Positions 41,968 to 51,662 are shown, counted from the stretch's first letter. The stretch is 64,000 bases of DNA from Halomonas sp. SpR8 (GCF_031010195.1 NZ_JAUAMC010000014.1:1-64000), one strand, 5' to 3'. Notes: generated by a model from the sequence alone, not told the origin. Numbers and translations are program-made.

Positions 41968-43203
41968 ATGGCTAAAACGTCCCTGGACAAGAGCAAGATC
42001 AAGATCCTGCTACTCGAGGGCGTCCACCAAAGTGCGGTGGACAATTTTCACAACGCCGGTTATGAAAATATCGAGCATCTGCCTACATCCCTTGATGAAG
42101 ACGCGTTGATCGATAAGATCCGCGATGTTCATTTCATCGGTATCCGTTCCCGCACCCAGTTGACTGATCGCGTGTTCGAGGCGGCGGAGAAACTGGTCGG
42201 CGTTGGCTGTTTCTGTATCGGCACCAATCAGGTCGATTTAACCGCTGCGCTTACCCGCGGCATCGCGGTGTTTAACGCGCCATATTCCAACACCCGTTCG
42301 GTGGCCGAGCTGGTGCTGGCAGAAGCGATTATGCTGCTGCGCGGTATCCCCGAGAAAAACGCCCGCGCCCACCAGGGCGGTTGGTTGAAGTCCGCCAAGA
42401 ACTCCCACGAAGCGCGCGGTAAAACCCTCGGTATCGTGGGTTACGGCAGTATCGGCGCGCAGCTTTCGGTGCTGGCCGAATCGCTGGGCTTTAACGTTAT
42501 TTACTATGATGTCATCGCCAAGCTGGGCATGGGTAATGCAAGCCAGGTGGGCAGTCTTGAAGAGCTGTTGAGTCGTGCCGATGTGGTCAGCCTCCACGTG
42601 CCCGATCTCGCCTCTACCCGCTGGATGATCGGCGCCAAAGAGATTGCTGCCATGAAGCAAGGCGCCATCTTGATTAACGCTGCGCGCGGCAGCGTAGTGG
42701 AAATTGATGCACTGGCCGAAGCGATTAAAGCAGGCAAGCTTAACGGCGCCGCTATCGACGTATTCCCGGTTGAGCCGAAAGGCAACAACGAGGAGTTCCA
42801 GAGCCCGCTTCGCGGCCTGGAAAACGTGATTTTGACGCCGCACGTAGGTGGTTCGACCCTGGAAGCTCAAGAGAACATCGGTATCGAAGTGTCGGAAAAA
42901 CTGATCACTTACTCTGACAACGGCACCACCGTGACGTCGGTCAACTTCCCCGAAGTGGCGCTGCCTGCCCACCCGGACAAGCATCGCTTGCTGCATATTC
43001 ACGACAACGTGCCGGGTGTGCTGTCACAGATCAACCGTGTGTTGTCTGAAAATGACATCAACATCTCCGGTCAGTACCTGCAAACCAATGAAAAAGTCGG
43101 CTATGTGGTCATTGATGTGGATAAGGCTTACGGCCCGCAGGCGCTGGGAGCGTTACGAGAGGTCGATCACACGCTGAAAATTCGTGCGCTCTACTCGTCA
43201 TAA
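41968..43203 (+). CDS. serA: D-3-phosphoglycerate dehydrogenase
   Basis: SerA starts serine synthesis by oxidising 3-phosphoglycerate. The 411-residue protein has the NAD site GIVGYGSIGAQLSVLAESLG, the catalytic Arg in NAARGSVVEIDALAEA, the catalytic His in LTPHVGGSTLEAQENIG, and a C-terminal ACT domain (VLSQINRVLSENDINISGQY) for serine feedback. ATG 41968 has AGAGG upstream and is the family start; an in-frame start 30 bases earlier is unlikely. Confidence 0.96.
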   Translation: MAKTSLDKSKIKILLLEGVHQSAVDNFHNAGYENIEHLPTSLDEDALIDKIRDVHFIGIRSRTQLTDRVFEAAEKLVGVGCFCIGTNQVDLTAALTRGIAVFNAPYSNTRSVAELVLAEAIMLLRGIPEKNARAHQGGWLKSAKNSHEARGKTLGIVGYGSIGAQLSVLAESLGFNVIYYDVIAKLGMGNASQVGSLEELLSRADVVSLHVPDLASTRWMIGAKEIAAMKQGAILINAARGSVVEIDALAEAIKAGKLNGAAIDVFPVEPKGNNEEFQSPLRGLENVILTPHVGGSTLEAQENIGIEVSEKLITYSDNGTTVTSVNFPEVALPAHPDKHRLLHIHDNVPGVLSQINRVLSENDINISGQYLQTNEKVGYVVIDVDKAYGPQALGALREVDHTLKIRALYSS

Positions 43204-43241
43204 AATAGTTAGTAGCACTTATTAGATAGCACTTTCTTACC

Positions 43242-43267
43242 AAAACGGCCCTTGTTAGGGCCGTTTT
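43242..43267. terminator. Bidirectional terminator between serA and the pirin gene
   Basis: AAAACGGCCC and GGGCCGTTTT flank a 6-base loop. A-rich and T-rich feet serve both convergent genes. Confidence 0.9.
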
Positions 43268-43295
43268 GCGTTGGGCTAGGCTTTTTAGCTGAAAA

Positions 43296-43985
43296 TCAGG
43301 CCAAATCAAACAGTAGTACTTCGCCTGCTTCTTTACCCGTCAGATTGATTGCCTCTTCCGGCTCAAACGCCGCGGCGTCGCCAGCGCTGAGTGTCTCACC
43401 GTTCACCTCCATTTCGCCGTTTACCACATGCAGCCAAGTGTAGCGCGAAGGCGGCGGTGCTACCTGTTCGCCCACGCTAAACAAGCCCGAGTACAGGTTA
43501 ACGTCCTGATTAATACTCACCGACCCATCGCGCCCCTCTTGAGAAGCCACCAGCCGCCACTGGCCCTGACGCTCGGCGGTAGGAAAGGCTTTCTGCTCGT
43601 AGCTGGGTTTAATGCCGAGCTGCTTGGGCTCAATCCAAATCTGCAAAAAGTGCAGCTCGTTCTGTTTGGAGTGGTTGAACTCGCTGTGCAGCACGCCGGT
43701 TCCCGCTGACATGCGCTGCACGTCGCCAGGGCGCATCACTTCACCGTTGCCCATGTTGTCCTTGTGCTCCATTTCGCCTTCCAGTACATAGGAGATAATT
43801 TCCATATTCCGGTGAGGGTGAGCGCCAAAGCCATGACCGCCCGCCACGCGATCTTCATTGATCACGCGCAGGGCACGGAATCCCATATGCTTGGGATCCA
43901 TATAGTTGGCGAATGAAAAGGTATGGAAAGAGCGTAACCAGCCGTGGTCGGCGTAACCGCGTTCGTTAGAATGACGAATAATCAT
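43296..43985 (-). CDS. Pirin family protein (YhhW-like)
   Basis: A 229-residue bicupin. The N-cupin has the metal ligands in GFGAHPHRNMEIISYVLEGE with the later His and Glu in GTGVLHSEFNHS. YhhW-type pirins have quercetin dioxygenase activity in vitro; the natural substrate is unknown. ATG 43985 (MIIRHSNERG) has GCGGAG six bases upstream and is chosen over an in-frame start 51 bases before. Divergent from trhO. Confidence 0.9.
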   Translation of the reverse strand: MIIRHSNERGYADHGWLRSFHTFSFANYMDPKHMGFRALRVINEDRVAGGHGFGAHPHRNMEIISYVLEGEMEHKDNMGNGEVMRPGDVQRMSAGTGVLHSEFNHSKQNELHFLQIWIEPKQLGIKPSYEQKAFPTAERQGQWRLVASQEGRDGSVSINQDVNLYSGLFSVGEQVAPPPSRYTWLHVVNGEMEVNGETLSAGDAAAFEPEEAINLTGKEAGEVLLFDLA

Positions 43986-44170
43986 GCTGTGCTCCGCGAG
44001 TTGCGTGAGATTGAATAATGACAATATACGCCTCACATCGGCTTTGTGGGGTGAAGCTTTCTGTACGGTTGTGTCGAATAAATCGACGTTTCCCGGCGAA
44101 AATTGCGCTAAAATATGCGCGTCTTTTAACCCGGTCCGCCCTTTGCGAGGGCGACTACCTGGAGCTTTGC

Positions 44171-45133
44171 ATGTCTGTATCCACCCCGACGTCTACCTCA
44201 ATGCCGCCCATTGTGGTCGCGGCGCTATATAAATTCGTCACCCTCAACGACTTTGAAGTGCTGCGTGAGCCGCTGCGCCAAACCATGCTCGATAACGGCG
44301 TGAAAGGCACCTTGCTGCTTGCCAAAGAGGGTATCAACGGCACAGTGGCGGGCAGCCGCGAGGGTATTGACGCGCTGCTTACCTGGCTGACTGCTGATCC
44401 ACGCTTAGCCGATATTGACCATAAAGAGTCTTACTGCGACGAGACGCCGTTCTATCGCACCAAGGTCAAGCTCAAAAAAGAGATCGTCACTCTCGGCGTG
44501 CCCGATATCGATCCTAATGACACCGTGGGTACCTACGTCGAGCCGGAAAACTGGAACGACATCATCGCTGATCCGGAAGTGCTGGTGATCGATACGCGCA
44601 ACGATTACGAAGTGGCCATTGGTAGCTTCGAGCGGGCGATCGATCCTAAGACGACGACTTTCCGCGAGTTTCCCGAGTACGTGCGCGAGCACTACGACCC
44701 GGAAAAGCACAAGAAGGTCGCGATGTTCTGCACCGGCGGCATTCGCTGTGAAAAAGCCTCCAGCTTTATGCTCAAAGAGGGCTTTGAAGAGGTCTACCAT
44801 CTTAAAGGCGGCGTGCTGAACTATCTGGAAAAAGTCCCCGAAGAGCAGTCGCTATGGCGCGGTGAGTGCTTTGTGTTCGATAACCGAGTCACCGTGCGCC
44901 ACGACTTGAGCAAAGGCGAGTTCGAGCAGTGCCACGCCTGCCGTATGCCCATCTCCACAGAAGATATGCAGTCCTCAGCCTATGAGCCGGGGATTAGCTG
45001 CCCACACTGCATCGATTCATTGCCGGAGAAGACCCGCGCCGCCGCTCGCGAACGTCAGCGCCAAATTGATCTAGCCAAACAGCGTGGCGAGCCGCACCCA
45101 TTAGGCCGCGATACCCGCCTAATGAAAAAATAA
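44171..45133 (+). CDS. trhO: tRNA uridine(34) hydroxylase
   Basis: TrhO (YceA) adds the oxygen at position 5 of the wobble uridine on the path to cmo5U/mcmo5U. The 320-residue protein has the N-terminal acylphosphatase-like domain (LLLAKEGINGTVAGSREGID), the rhodanese domain with catalytic Cys in AMFCTGGIRCEKASSFML, and a C-terminal zinc-ribbon-like part with cysteine pairs (CHAC...CPHC). GGAG lies seven bases before ATG 44171; longer in-frame starts are rejected. Confidence 0.95.
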   Translation: MSVSTPTSTSMPPIVVAALYKFVTLNDFEVLREPLRQTMLDNGVKGTLLLAKEGINGTVAGSREGIDALLTWLTADPRLADIDHKESYCDETPFYRTKVKLKKEIVTLGVPDIDPNDTVGTYVEPENWNDIIADPEVLVIDTRNDYEVAIGSFERAIDPKTTTFREFPEYVREHYDPEKHKKVAMFCTGGIRCEKASSFMLKEGFEEVYHLKGGVLNYLEKVPEEQSLWRGECFVFDNRVTVRHDLSKGEFEQCHACRMPISTEDMQSSAYEPGISCPHCIDSLPEKTRAAARERQRQIDLAKQRGEPHPLGRDTRLMKK

Positions 45134-45219
45134 GCGAGTGCACCGTAGGCAAGCATCGTGCACAAGCCTTGTAGGCTAGACTGATGGGCAAAAGTGTTAC
45201 TCAAAACCAGGAGTTCACC

Positions 45220-46041
45220 ATGCCCATCACCTCTGACAGGCCCTCTTCTGAAGGATCATCTTCAACCGCTCCCATTCTGCAGCGCCTTGACCATCAAGGT
45301 GTCACCACGCTGACCATGAGCACACCAGAGCGCTTTAATGCGCTCTCGGAAGCCATGCTAGGAGCACTTCATGACGCCCTGACCGAGATTGCTGACGATA
45401 GCAGCGTGCGCTGTGTCGTCCTCGCGGCGGAAGGTAAAGCCTTTTGCGCTGGGCATGATCTGAAGCAGATGCGTGCCAACCCCGATAAAGCCTACTACCA
45501 AACGCTGTTTACCCGCTGTAGTGATGTGATGCAGGCGATTGTCCACCTGCCAGTACCGGTGGTTGCCAAAGTGCAGGGCATTGCCACTGCCGCAGGCTGC
45601 CAGCTGGTGGCGAGCTGTGACTTAGCCGTCGCTGCGCGTAGCGCCCGCTTTGCCGTTTCCGGGATCAATGTTGGGCTGTTTTGCTCCACCCCAGCGGTAG
45701 CGCTCTCCCGCAACGTGGCGCCTAAGCGCGCCATGGAGATGCTGCTTACCGGGGAGTTTATCAGCGCTGAGCAGGCTGCCGAGTGGGGGCTGATTAATCG
45801 CGTGGCAGAAGATGACGCGCTGGATGAAGCAACTAACGAGCTGACCGCCAGTATCTGCGCCAAAAGCGCGGTGGCGGTGCGCACCGGGAAAGCCATGTTT
45901 GCCCGCCAACTCGCCATGCCACTTGATGAAGCCTACGCCTTTGCCGGTGAAACCATGGCTAGCAATATGCTGGCCGAGGATGTGGGCGAAGGGATTGATG
46001 CGTTTATGGCCAAGCGGCCACCGCAGTGGCGGCATCGCTGA
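45220..46041 (+). CDS. Enoyl-CoA hydratase family protein, ECHDC3-like
   Basis: A 273-residue crotonase-fold protein. The oxyanion-hole segments are present (GKAFCAGHDLKQM; IATAAGCQLVASCDLAVAA), but the two glutamates that hydrate the double bond in classical hydratases are replaced: Gln in GCQLVAS and the stretch INVGLFCSTPAVALSRN. This is the pattern of ECHDC3-type proteins, so the reaction is unknown. CAGGAG lies six bases before ATG 45220. It follows trhO by 86 bp. Confidence 0.9.
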   Translation: MPITSDRPSSEGSSSTAPILQRLDHQGVTTLTMSTPERFNALSEAMLGALHDALTEIADDSSVRCVVLAAEGKAFCAGHDLKQMRANPDKAYYQTLFTRCSDVMQAIVHLPVPVVAKVQGIATAAGCQLVASCDLAVAARSARFAVSGINVGLFCSTPAVALSRNVAPKRAMEMLLTGEFISAEQAAEWGLINRVAEDDALDEATNELTASICAKSAVAVRTGKAMFARQLAMPLDEAYAFAGETMASNMLAEDVGEGIDAFMAKRPPQWRHR

Positions 46042-46180
46042 GGTGTTGTCATTGAATGAATGGAATTCGTTTCCGCAAACGCGACAGCGGCCTAGCTAGC
46101 GCGTTATCCTGACGCCCTTTGTGTTTGTAAAGAAGACGCCTCCAGCAACGGCGCTTTTAGTGAGTAGGCTGGAGAGCTTT

Positions 46181-46208
46181 TGAGAGCGTCTTTTTGAGAG
46201 CGTCTTTT
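46181..46208 (+). repeat. Short tandem repeat upstream of the IclR gene
   Basis: TGAGAGCGTCTTTT is repeated twice in tandem just before the ribosome binding site of the IclR-type regulator. It may be a slipped duplication that alters leader length, or an operator half-site pair. Confidence 0.55.
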
Positions 46209-46221
46209 AGGAGAAAGCTAG

Positions 46222-47043
46222 GTGAGTGAAGTCAAGCGCAGGACGGTCGGTCGTCCGGCGAATACCGCCAAAGCCAGCGGAGGGCATAGCCAGTCGCTGG
46301 TACGCGGTTTAAAGCTGCTAGAGTATCTTGCGGCCAGCCCTCTTGGGCTAGCTCTGTCAGACGTGGCAGAGATGGCCGAGTTGGCACCGTCGACCACCCA
46401 TCGGCTGTTACAAGCTCTGCAGAGTCAGGGGTTTGTAACCCAGGAGAACGAACAGGGCCTGTGGCGAATCGATGTTAAAACTTTTCGCATCGGCAATAGT
46501 TTTCTGGAAGCCCGCGATGTGGTCGCCACTACTCGGCCGTTTCTGCGCCGCTTAACCGCCGAAACCGGCGAAACGGCCAACTTGAGTATCCGCGATGGAG
46601 CCACGGCGGTTTTTCTGGCTCAATATGAATCTCCACAGATGATGCGTATGATCACTCGGCTAGGCTCGCGAGCGCCGTTGCATGCCTCTGGCGTCGGTAA
46701 GGCGCTGCTGGCGTGGATGCCCGCTGATGAGCGTAGCCAGCTGCTGGAAGGCCGCGAGTTGGTCCGGGTGACCACGAATACGCTCTATCAGCCTGACACC
46801 CTGCAAGAGGAAATGGCGCAGATTCGTGGCCAGGGTTTTGCCTGCGACCGGGAAGAGCACGCCATTGGTCTCCACTGTGTCGCTGCCTGCGTTTTCGACG
46901 AATACAGCACGCCGCTGGCGGCGATCTCCGTCTCAGGCCCGATGGCACGTATTCCTGAAGCCCGCTTGTTAACCTTGGGGGCCCTGGTGCGCCAAACGGC
47001 TGACGAAATCACCCAGCAACTGGGTGGCCAAGTCCCGCGCTAA
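46222..47043 (+). CDS. IclR family transcriptional regulator
   Basis: A 273-residue regulator with an N-terminal winged helix (RGLKLLEYLAASPLGLALSD; PSTTHRLLQALQSQGFVTQ) and a C-terminal effector-binding domain (LHASGVGKALLAWMPADERS; GFACDREEHAIGLHCVAACV). The effector is unknown; it may control the ECHDC3-like gene next to it. It starts with GTG 46222 behind AGGAG. Confidence 0.93.
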   Translation: MSEVKRRTVGRPANTAKASGGHSQSLVRGLKLLEYLAASPLGLALSDVAEMAELAPSTTHRLLQALQSQGFVTQENEQGLWRIDVKTFRIGNSFLEARDVVATTRPFLRRLTAETGETANLSIRDGATAVFLAQYESPQMMRMITRLGSRAPLHASGVGKALLAWMPADERSQLLEGRELVRVTTNTLYQPDTLQEEMAQIRGQGFACDREEHAIGLHCVAACVFDEYSTPLAAISVSGPMARIPEARLLTLGALVRQTADEITQQLGGQVPR

Positions 47044-47060
47044 AGGGCACCACTGACGCG

Positions 47061-47492
47061 ATGCTGAGCCTGTTTTTTGTTGCCTTGGTCAGCGCCACGC
47101 TGCTACCTGGTGGGTCAGAAGTGTGGCTAGCGAGGCTGTGGTGTGTTGGCGAGCCGCCGCTAGCGCTTTGGCTGATTGCCACCTTGGGCAATACACTAGG
47201 CAGCATGATTAACGTGGCGCTGGGTCGCTATGCGCGCCAGTTTCAAGGCCGCCGCTGGTTTCCCGCCTCACCACGCAGCCTAGCCCGCGCTGAGGGGTGG
47301 TATCACCGCTTTGGCGAGCTGAGCCTGCTGATCTCCTGGGCGCCGATTATTGGTGACCCTCTTACCGTGTTGGCCGGCGTGTTTCGATTACCCTGGTGGC
47401 GAGCGTTGGCGTGGATAGTCATCGCCAAGGGCACCCGCTACGGCGTGGTTTTACTGCTGGCGCACCACTGGCTAGCGCCGCTGTGCCAGTGA
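47061..47492 (+). CDS. yqaA: YqaA family membrane protein
   Basis: A 143-residue small relative of the DedA/VTT family: LFFVALVSATLLPGGSEVWL at the N-terminus, GNTLGSMINVALGRYARQF, FGELSLLISWAPIIGDPLTV and a C-terminal hydrophobic helix. DedA-type proteins influence lipid carrier or membrane potential; the YqaA role is unknown. It lies 17 bp after the IclR gene and is likely co-transcribed. Confidence 0.9.
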   Translation: MLSLFFVALVSATLLPGGSEVWLARLWCVGEPPLALWLIATLGNTLGSMINVALGRYARQFQGRRWFPASPRSLARAEGWYHRFGELSLLISWAPIIGDPLTVLAGVFRLPWWRALAWIVIAKGTRYGVVLLLAHHWLAPLCQ

Positions 47493-47662
47493 AACATCTT
47501 ATTAATCAAGTCATGTTACCCTGTACAACTTTTTAACAAGCTGTATTGTCAGTGTAGGCAAGGTCGGTTGCACGCAGCGTGTCCGGTTGTAAACCATTTA
47601 CTTGCTTAACGTTCGGCAGTCGTTAGATTAAAAAGAACACTCACCAAAAAGGAGGTTGAGGT

Positions 47663-50074
47663 GTGAAGCCACTTCGTTTGTTACCCTGGCTAAGTGTCTG
47701 GCTATTGGCAATGATTGTCATGTTAGCCTCGCCAGCAATGGCGCAGAGCACGCCGAGTGAATCGGCTGGCGCGGACGGTTCAGAAGCCGCCACAGAAGCG
47801 GGACCGACGTCTTATGAGGCATTGGCAAACCTGTTAGCAGATGAGCAGTCGCGACAAGAGTTGATTGAGATGTTGCGCAATCAAGCCTCAGCGCTGCCCG
47901 CAGGCGTTGCCAGCGAACTTTCGCCAGAAGCGGCCGCTCAGGGCAGCGATTTAGCGCCGGAGGATGTCTCGCTGCCGCGCCAGTTAGCGGAGCTTACCAG
48001 TCGCGTGGTTAGCGATGTGGGTGGGCAGTTTGAGCAAGTAGTTAGCATTGTGAGCGGGCTATTCGCGGGCGGAGAGGCAGACAGTGTCTTTGATATGGCT
48101 GCGTTCACCAGTGCGGCGATCAATCTAGGCATTGTGATTGTCGCGACCTTTGCAATGTTTATAATTTTCCGACGGCTGGCGAAACCGCTGTTTACCAAAA
48201 TCAGTGGCTGGTCGTTAAACGGCAATAATTTAACGCCGGTATTGCGTTTGATTGTTTGCGTGGCGATTGCGGCGGTGATTGACGTACTGTTGGTTGGCCT
48301 TGCTTATGTGGGCGGTAATTTACTGGCCACCTTCGCGGTCGGCGAAACCGGTGAGCTTTCGACTCGCGCCTCGCTATTCTTGAACGCTTTTTTAATTATC
48401 GAACTCATTAAAGCCGCTGTGCGGATGCTGTTCTCTTCGCGCTACGAAGGGTTGCGGCTACTGCCTATCTCCGCCCAAGAAGCCTCCTATTGGAACCGCT
48501 GGTTAGCCCGTTTGATCGGTATGGTGGGTTACGGCCTGATGGTGGTCGTACCGCTGGTCAACTTCTATGTAGCGGCCTCGCTAGGTCAAGCCGTCGGTAC
48601 GCTGATTATACTGTTGGCGTTTATCTATGCAGTGGTCGTGGTGCTAAAAAACCGCGCCCGCCTGCGCGATAACCTGAACGAGATAGCGGCAAAGACAACC
48701 TTAACCGCCAGCCGCGTCTCGATGCAGCTGTTGGCTCGTACCTGGCATCTGTTCGCGCTGCTCTATTTCTTGATCGTTTTTGTTCTGACGCTCACGCGCC
48801 CTGGTGATGCGCTGCCGTTTGTGATGTATGCCACTCTGAAGTCGTTGGCCGCGATTGTGGTGGGGCTGTTGGTGTCGTCTTTTCTTACTCAAACCATTGG
48901 CCGCCGTATCACCCTGTCAGACGACTTGCGGCGTAAGCTACCATTGCTTGAAAAGCGCTTGAACAGCTACGTTCCCAATGCGCTGCGTGTGCTGCGCACA
49001 ATCATTTTGGTTGTGGTGATCATGGTGGTGCTCAATGCCTGGGGCGCGTTTGATTTAGCCGCTTGGTATGCCTCTGAACGGGGTGCCAGATTGGTCGGCA
49101 ACTTGACGGGTGTGGCGATTATCTTGATCGTGGCGTTAACCGTTTGGTTGGGCTTGGCAAGCTTGATTGAGCACAAGCTCAATCCGGAAACCGGCCATGG
49201 TGAACCTACTGCAAGGGCCAAAACGCTGCTCAGCCTGTTCCGCAATGCGCTGGCGATCGCCATGGTGACAATTACCGGCATGATCGTGCTGTCGGAAATT
49301 GGCATCAATATTGGCCCGCTGATTGCCGGTGCTGGTGTGCTGGGTCTGGCGATTGGTTTTGGTGCGCAGAAGCTGGTGCAAGACGTTATCACCGGGGTGT
49401 TTATCCAGGTAGAGAATGCCATGAACACCGGCGACGTGGTGACCGTAGGTGGCATAACAGGAACCGCCGAACGGTTAAGTATTCGTTCTGTTGGTATCCG
49501 TGATCTTGCGGGCACTTACCACTTAATACCGTTCTCAAGCGTGGATACCGTATCTAACTACATGCGCGAGTTTGGTAACCATGTGGGCGAATACGGTATT
49601 GCTTATCGTGAAAGCATTGACGATGCCATTGCGCAGCTCCAGCAGGCCTTTGAAGATCTTAAAGCCAGTGAAGAGCACGGTTATAAGCTGCTAGCTGACC
49701 TAACCGTGGCTGGTGTGGTCGCCTTGGCAGATAGCTCCGTGAACATCCGTGTGGTGATCAAAACCACGCCGGGTGACCAATGGGCTGTTGGTCGTGCTTA
49801 CAACCGCTTGGTTAAGCTACGCTTTGATGAGGCGGGCATTGAGATACCTTTCCCGCATACAACGCTTTACTTTGGGCAAGATAAGACGGGCTCTGCGCCG
49901 CCTGCGAACTTACGGGTTATGCAGCAAGCCTTTACTATTGATGGTAGCCCGGCAGGCCAGCCCAAAGCAGGTGATATTATATCGGACGATCGGTTTGATC
50001 CACGACGTAGTCGGACCACCTCTGAAACAGTCGAACACGAAAAGCCCGACCATGATGACGTTGATGAAAACTAA
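47663..50074 (+). CDS. Large MscS-type mechanosensitive channel (YbiO-like)
   Basis: An 803-residue channel with a signal peptide (WLSVWLLAMIVMLASPAMAQ), an acidic Ala-rich periplasmic stretch, about eight to ten extra helices, and then the MscS pore (GINIGPLIAGAGVLGLAIGF, GAQKLVQDVITGVFIQVENA) and beta domain. The C-terminus is charged and His/Asp-rich. The layout fits YbiO-like moderate-conductance channels that release solutes on osmotic downshock, in keeping with a halotolerant host. The start is GTG 47663 with AAGGAGG upstream. Confidence 0.92.
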   Translation: MKPLRLLPWLSVWLLAMIVMLASPAMAQSTPSESAGADGSEAATEAGPTSYEALANLLADEQSRQELIEMLRNQASALPAGVASELSPEAAAQGSDLAPEDVSLPRQLAELTSRVVSDVGGQFEQVVSIVSGLFAGGEADSVFDMAAFTSAAINLGIVIVATFAMFIIFRRLAKPLFTKISGWSLNGNNLTPVLRLIVCVAIAAVIDVLLVGLAYVGGNLLATFAVGETGELSTRASLFLNAFLIIELIKAAVRMLFSSRYEGLRLLPISAQEASYWNRWLARLIGMVGYGLMVVVPLVNFYVAASLGQAVGTLIILLAFIYAVVVVLKNRARLRDNLNEIAAKTTLTASRVSMQLLARTWHLFALLYFLIVFVLTLTRPGDALPFVMYATLKSLAAIVVGLLVSSFLTQTIGRRITLSDDLRRKLPLLEKRLNSYVPNALRVLRTIILVVVIMVVLNAWGAFDLAAWYASERGARLVGNLTGVAIILIVALTVWLGLASLIEHKLNPETGHGEPTARAKTLLSLFRNALAIAMVTITGMIVLSEIGINIGPLIAGAGVLGLAIGFGAQKLVQDVITGVFIQVENAMNTGDVVTVGGITGTAERLSIRSVGIRDLAGTYHLIPFSSVDTVSNYMREFGNHVGEYGIAYRESIDDAIAQLQQAFEDLKASEEHGYKLLADLTVAGVVALADSSVNIRVVIKTTPGDQWAVGRAYNRLVKLRFDEAGIEIPFPHTTLYFGQDKTGSAPPANLRVMQQAFTIDGSPAGQPKAGDIISDDRFDPRRSRTTSETVEHEKPDHDDVDEN

Positions 50075-50098
50075 TCTATCGTCATCTTAACGTGTTAG

Positions 50099-50123
50099 CG
50101 GGGCCGCCTTCGGGCGGCCCCGC
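50099..50123 (+). terminator. Perfect GC hairpin after the channel gene
   Basis: GCGGGGCCGCC-TT-CGGGCGGCCCCGC has an 11-bp stem with a UUCG tetraloop. No T run follows (TGCGTTGG), so it may be an RNA-stabilising 3' end or a weak terminator. Confidence 0.65.
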
Positions 50124-50654
50124 TGCGTTGGTGCATCCCAGAGGGTATTTGCTGGAGATGAGTTCTCTGTACGCTTAGCTAGGCTAGGGGAAGTGCCAGC
50201 CAACGGCATAGATCTCTCCCATGAGGGTAAGAGTCTACTGGGCGCAAGCCTGAAAGGTGACGCGCAAAAATGCGCTGAATAATGTTGTGCGTTTTACTGG
50301 AAGATCAGGTGGTTTGCCCCGGTGCTACCGACGTCGAGCAGTGTTCAAAGCACCATCAACTCAATTGTACTTCATGAATATCATCTGGCCACCCTACGTG
50401 GTCACTTAATCACTACATTGTTCATCTAGCGTTCATGTTCTACTTGGTATCTTATACGCATCGAAAAGAGCAGCATGCTTTCTTTTTCGACTGCCCATCG
50501 TTGATATGCATCAATGTAACGTAGAAGTTTTGAAAGCTCTTTTAGATTATCCAGCATGTTATTAAGTGGAAGCGGTGTAAGACGTAAGTTTAAGTGGTGG
50601 TAGTAATTCAGTGGTTGGGTAGGCGCTCGACTTTTAAACTGATGGAGAGGCTAA
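50124..50654. other. 531-bp gap at the edge of the glycan locus
   Basis: I see no gene, tRNA or IS ends here. Composition falls from the GC-rich core toward AT-rich DNA. It includes an imperfect dyad TGGCCACCCTACGTGGTCAC (50383-50402). It probably holds the promoter of the glycan genes that begin at 50655; no JUMPstart/ops element is recognisable. Confidence 0.5.
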
Positions 50655-51662
50655 TTGTCTATACTAGTTACTGGTACGGCTGGTTTTATCGGTGCCGCCG
50701 TTGCCAAACGCCTGCTTGACAGCGGCGAGCATGTGATCGGAGTGGATAATCATAATGTCTATTACAACCCCTCTCTGAAAGAAGCACGCGTGTTACGTTT
50801 AATTGCCCACCCTAATTATCGTCATTTACGCGTCGATATCGCTGATCGGGCGGAAATGGCTAACATATTCAAACGTTACGTATTCAGACGTGTTATTCAC
50901 TTAGCAGCACAAGTTGGCGTGCGCTATTCGCTGGAAAATCCCGCTGCCTATATCGACAGCAATTTAGTTGGATTTGCTAATGTGCTCGAAGGATGCCGTC
51001 AGCAAGAGATTGAACACCTAGTTTACGCCAGCAGCTCCAGTGTTTATGGCGCTAACGAAACTATGCCCTTCTCGACTCATCACAACGCTGACCACCCTAT
51101 AAGCCTTTACGCAGCGACTAAAAAAGCCAATGAATCAATGGCTCACACGTATAGTCATCTGTACGGCATACCCACCACTGGCCTGCGTTTTTTTACTGTC
51201 TATGGCCCTTGGGGGCGTCCAGACATGGCACTTTTCAAGTTTACCCAAGCCATTCTGGCAGGCGAAACGATTCCCGTATATCACTATGGCCAACATCGGC
51301 GTGACTTCACTTATATCGATGACATAGTTGAAGGTATTATTCGGGTGCTGGGAAAACCTGCGCAAGCCAACTTGCATTGGTCGGGACAATCACCTGACCC
51401 AGCTACCAGCCGTGCCCCCTGGCGCCTTTACAATATCGGTAATCATCAGCCTGTTGTGTTGATGGATTACATAGCTGCTCTGGAAAGTACTTTGGGCATT
51501 ACTGCTCACAAAGAGCTATTACCTATTCAACCGGGCGATGTACCCGATACTTATGCAGATGTAGGGGATCTTATCGATCATTTTGGCTATCAGCCTGCTA
51601 CCTGCATAGAGGAAGGTGTCACTGCTTTTGTACGCTGGTATCGGGATTTTTACAAAGTATAA
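50655..51662 (+). CDS. UDP-glucuronate 4-epimerase-like NAD epimerase
   Basis: A 335-residue extended SDR with GTAGFIGAAVAKRLLDSGEH (NAD site), ASSSSVYGANETMPFS, YAATKKANE (YxxxK) and FTVYGPWGRPDMALFKFTQA, RRDFTYIDDIVEG. These motifs are those of UDP-GlcA 4-epimerases that give UDP-galacturonate for capsule or LPS. It starts with TTG 50655 behind GGAGAGG. It opens a plus-strand run of sugar-transfer genes; no UDP-glucose dehydrogenase is present in the window. Confidence 0.9.
   Translation: MSILVTGTAGFIGAAVAKRLLDSGEHVIGVDNHNVYYNPSLKEARVLRLIAHPNYRHLRVDIADRAEMANIFKRYVFRRVIHLAAQVGVRYSLENPAAYIDSNLVGFANVLEGCRQQEIEHLVYASSSSVYGANETMPFSTHHNADHPISLYAATKKANESMAHTYSHLYGIPTTGLRFFTVYGPWGRPDMALFKFTQAILAGETIPVYHYGQHRRDFTYIDDIVEGIIRVLGKPAQANLHWSGQSPDPATSRAPWRLYNIGNHQPVVLMDYIAALESTLGITAHKELLPIQPGDVPDTYADVGDLIDHFGYQPATCIEEGVTAFVRWYRDFYKV

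Noticed and set aside
47505..47545. LitR-type site (TGTACAAC) before the channel gene
   Set aside because: Only a single copy without the 20-bp partner seen at 21953-21979; likely chance.
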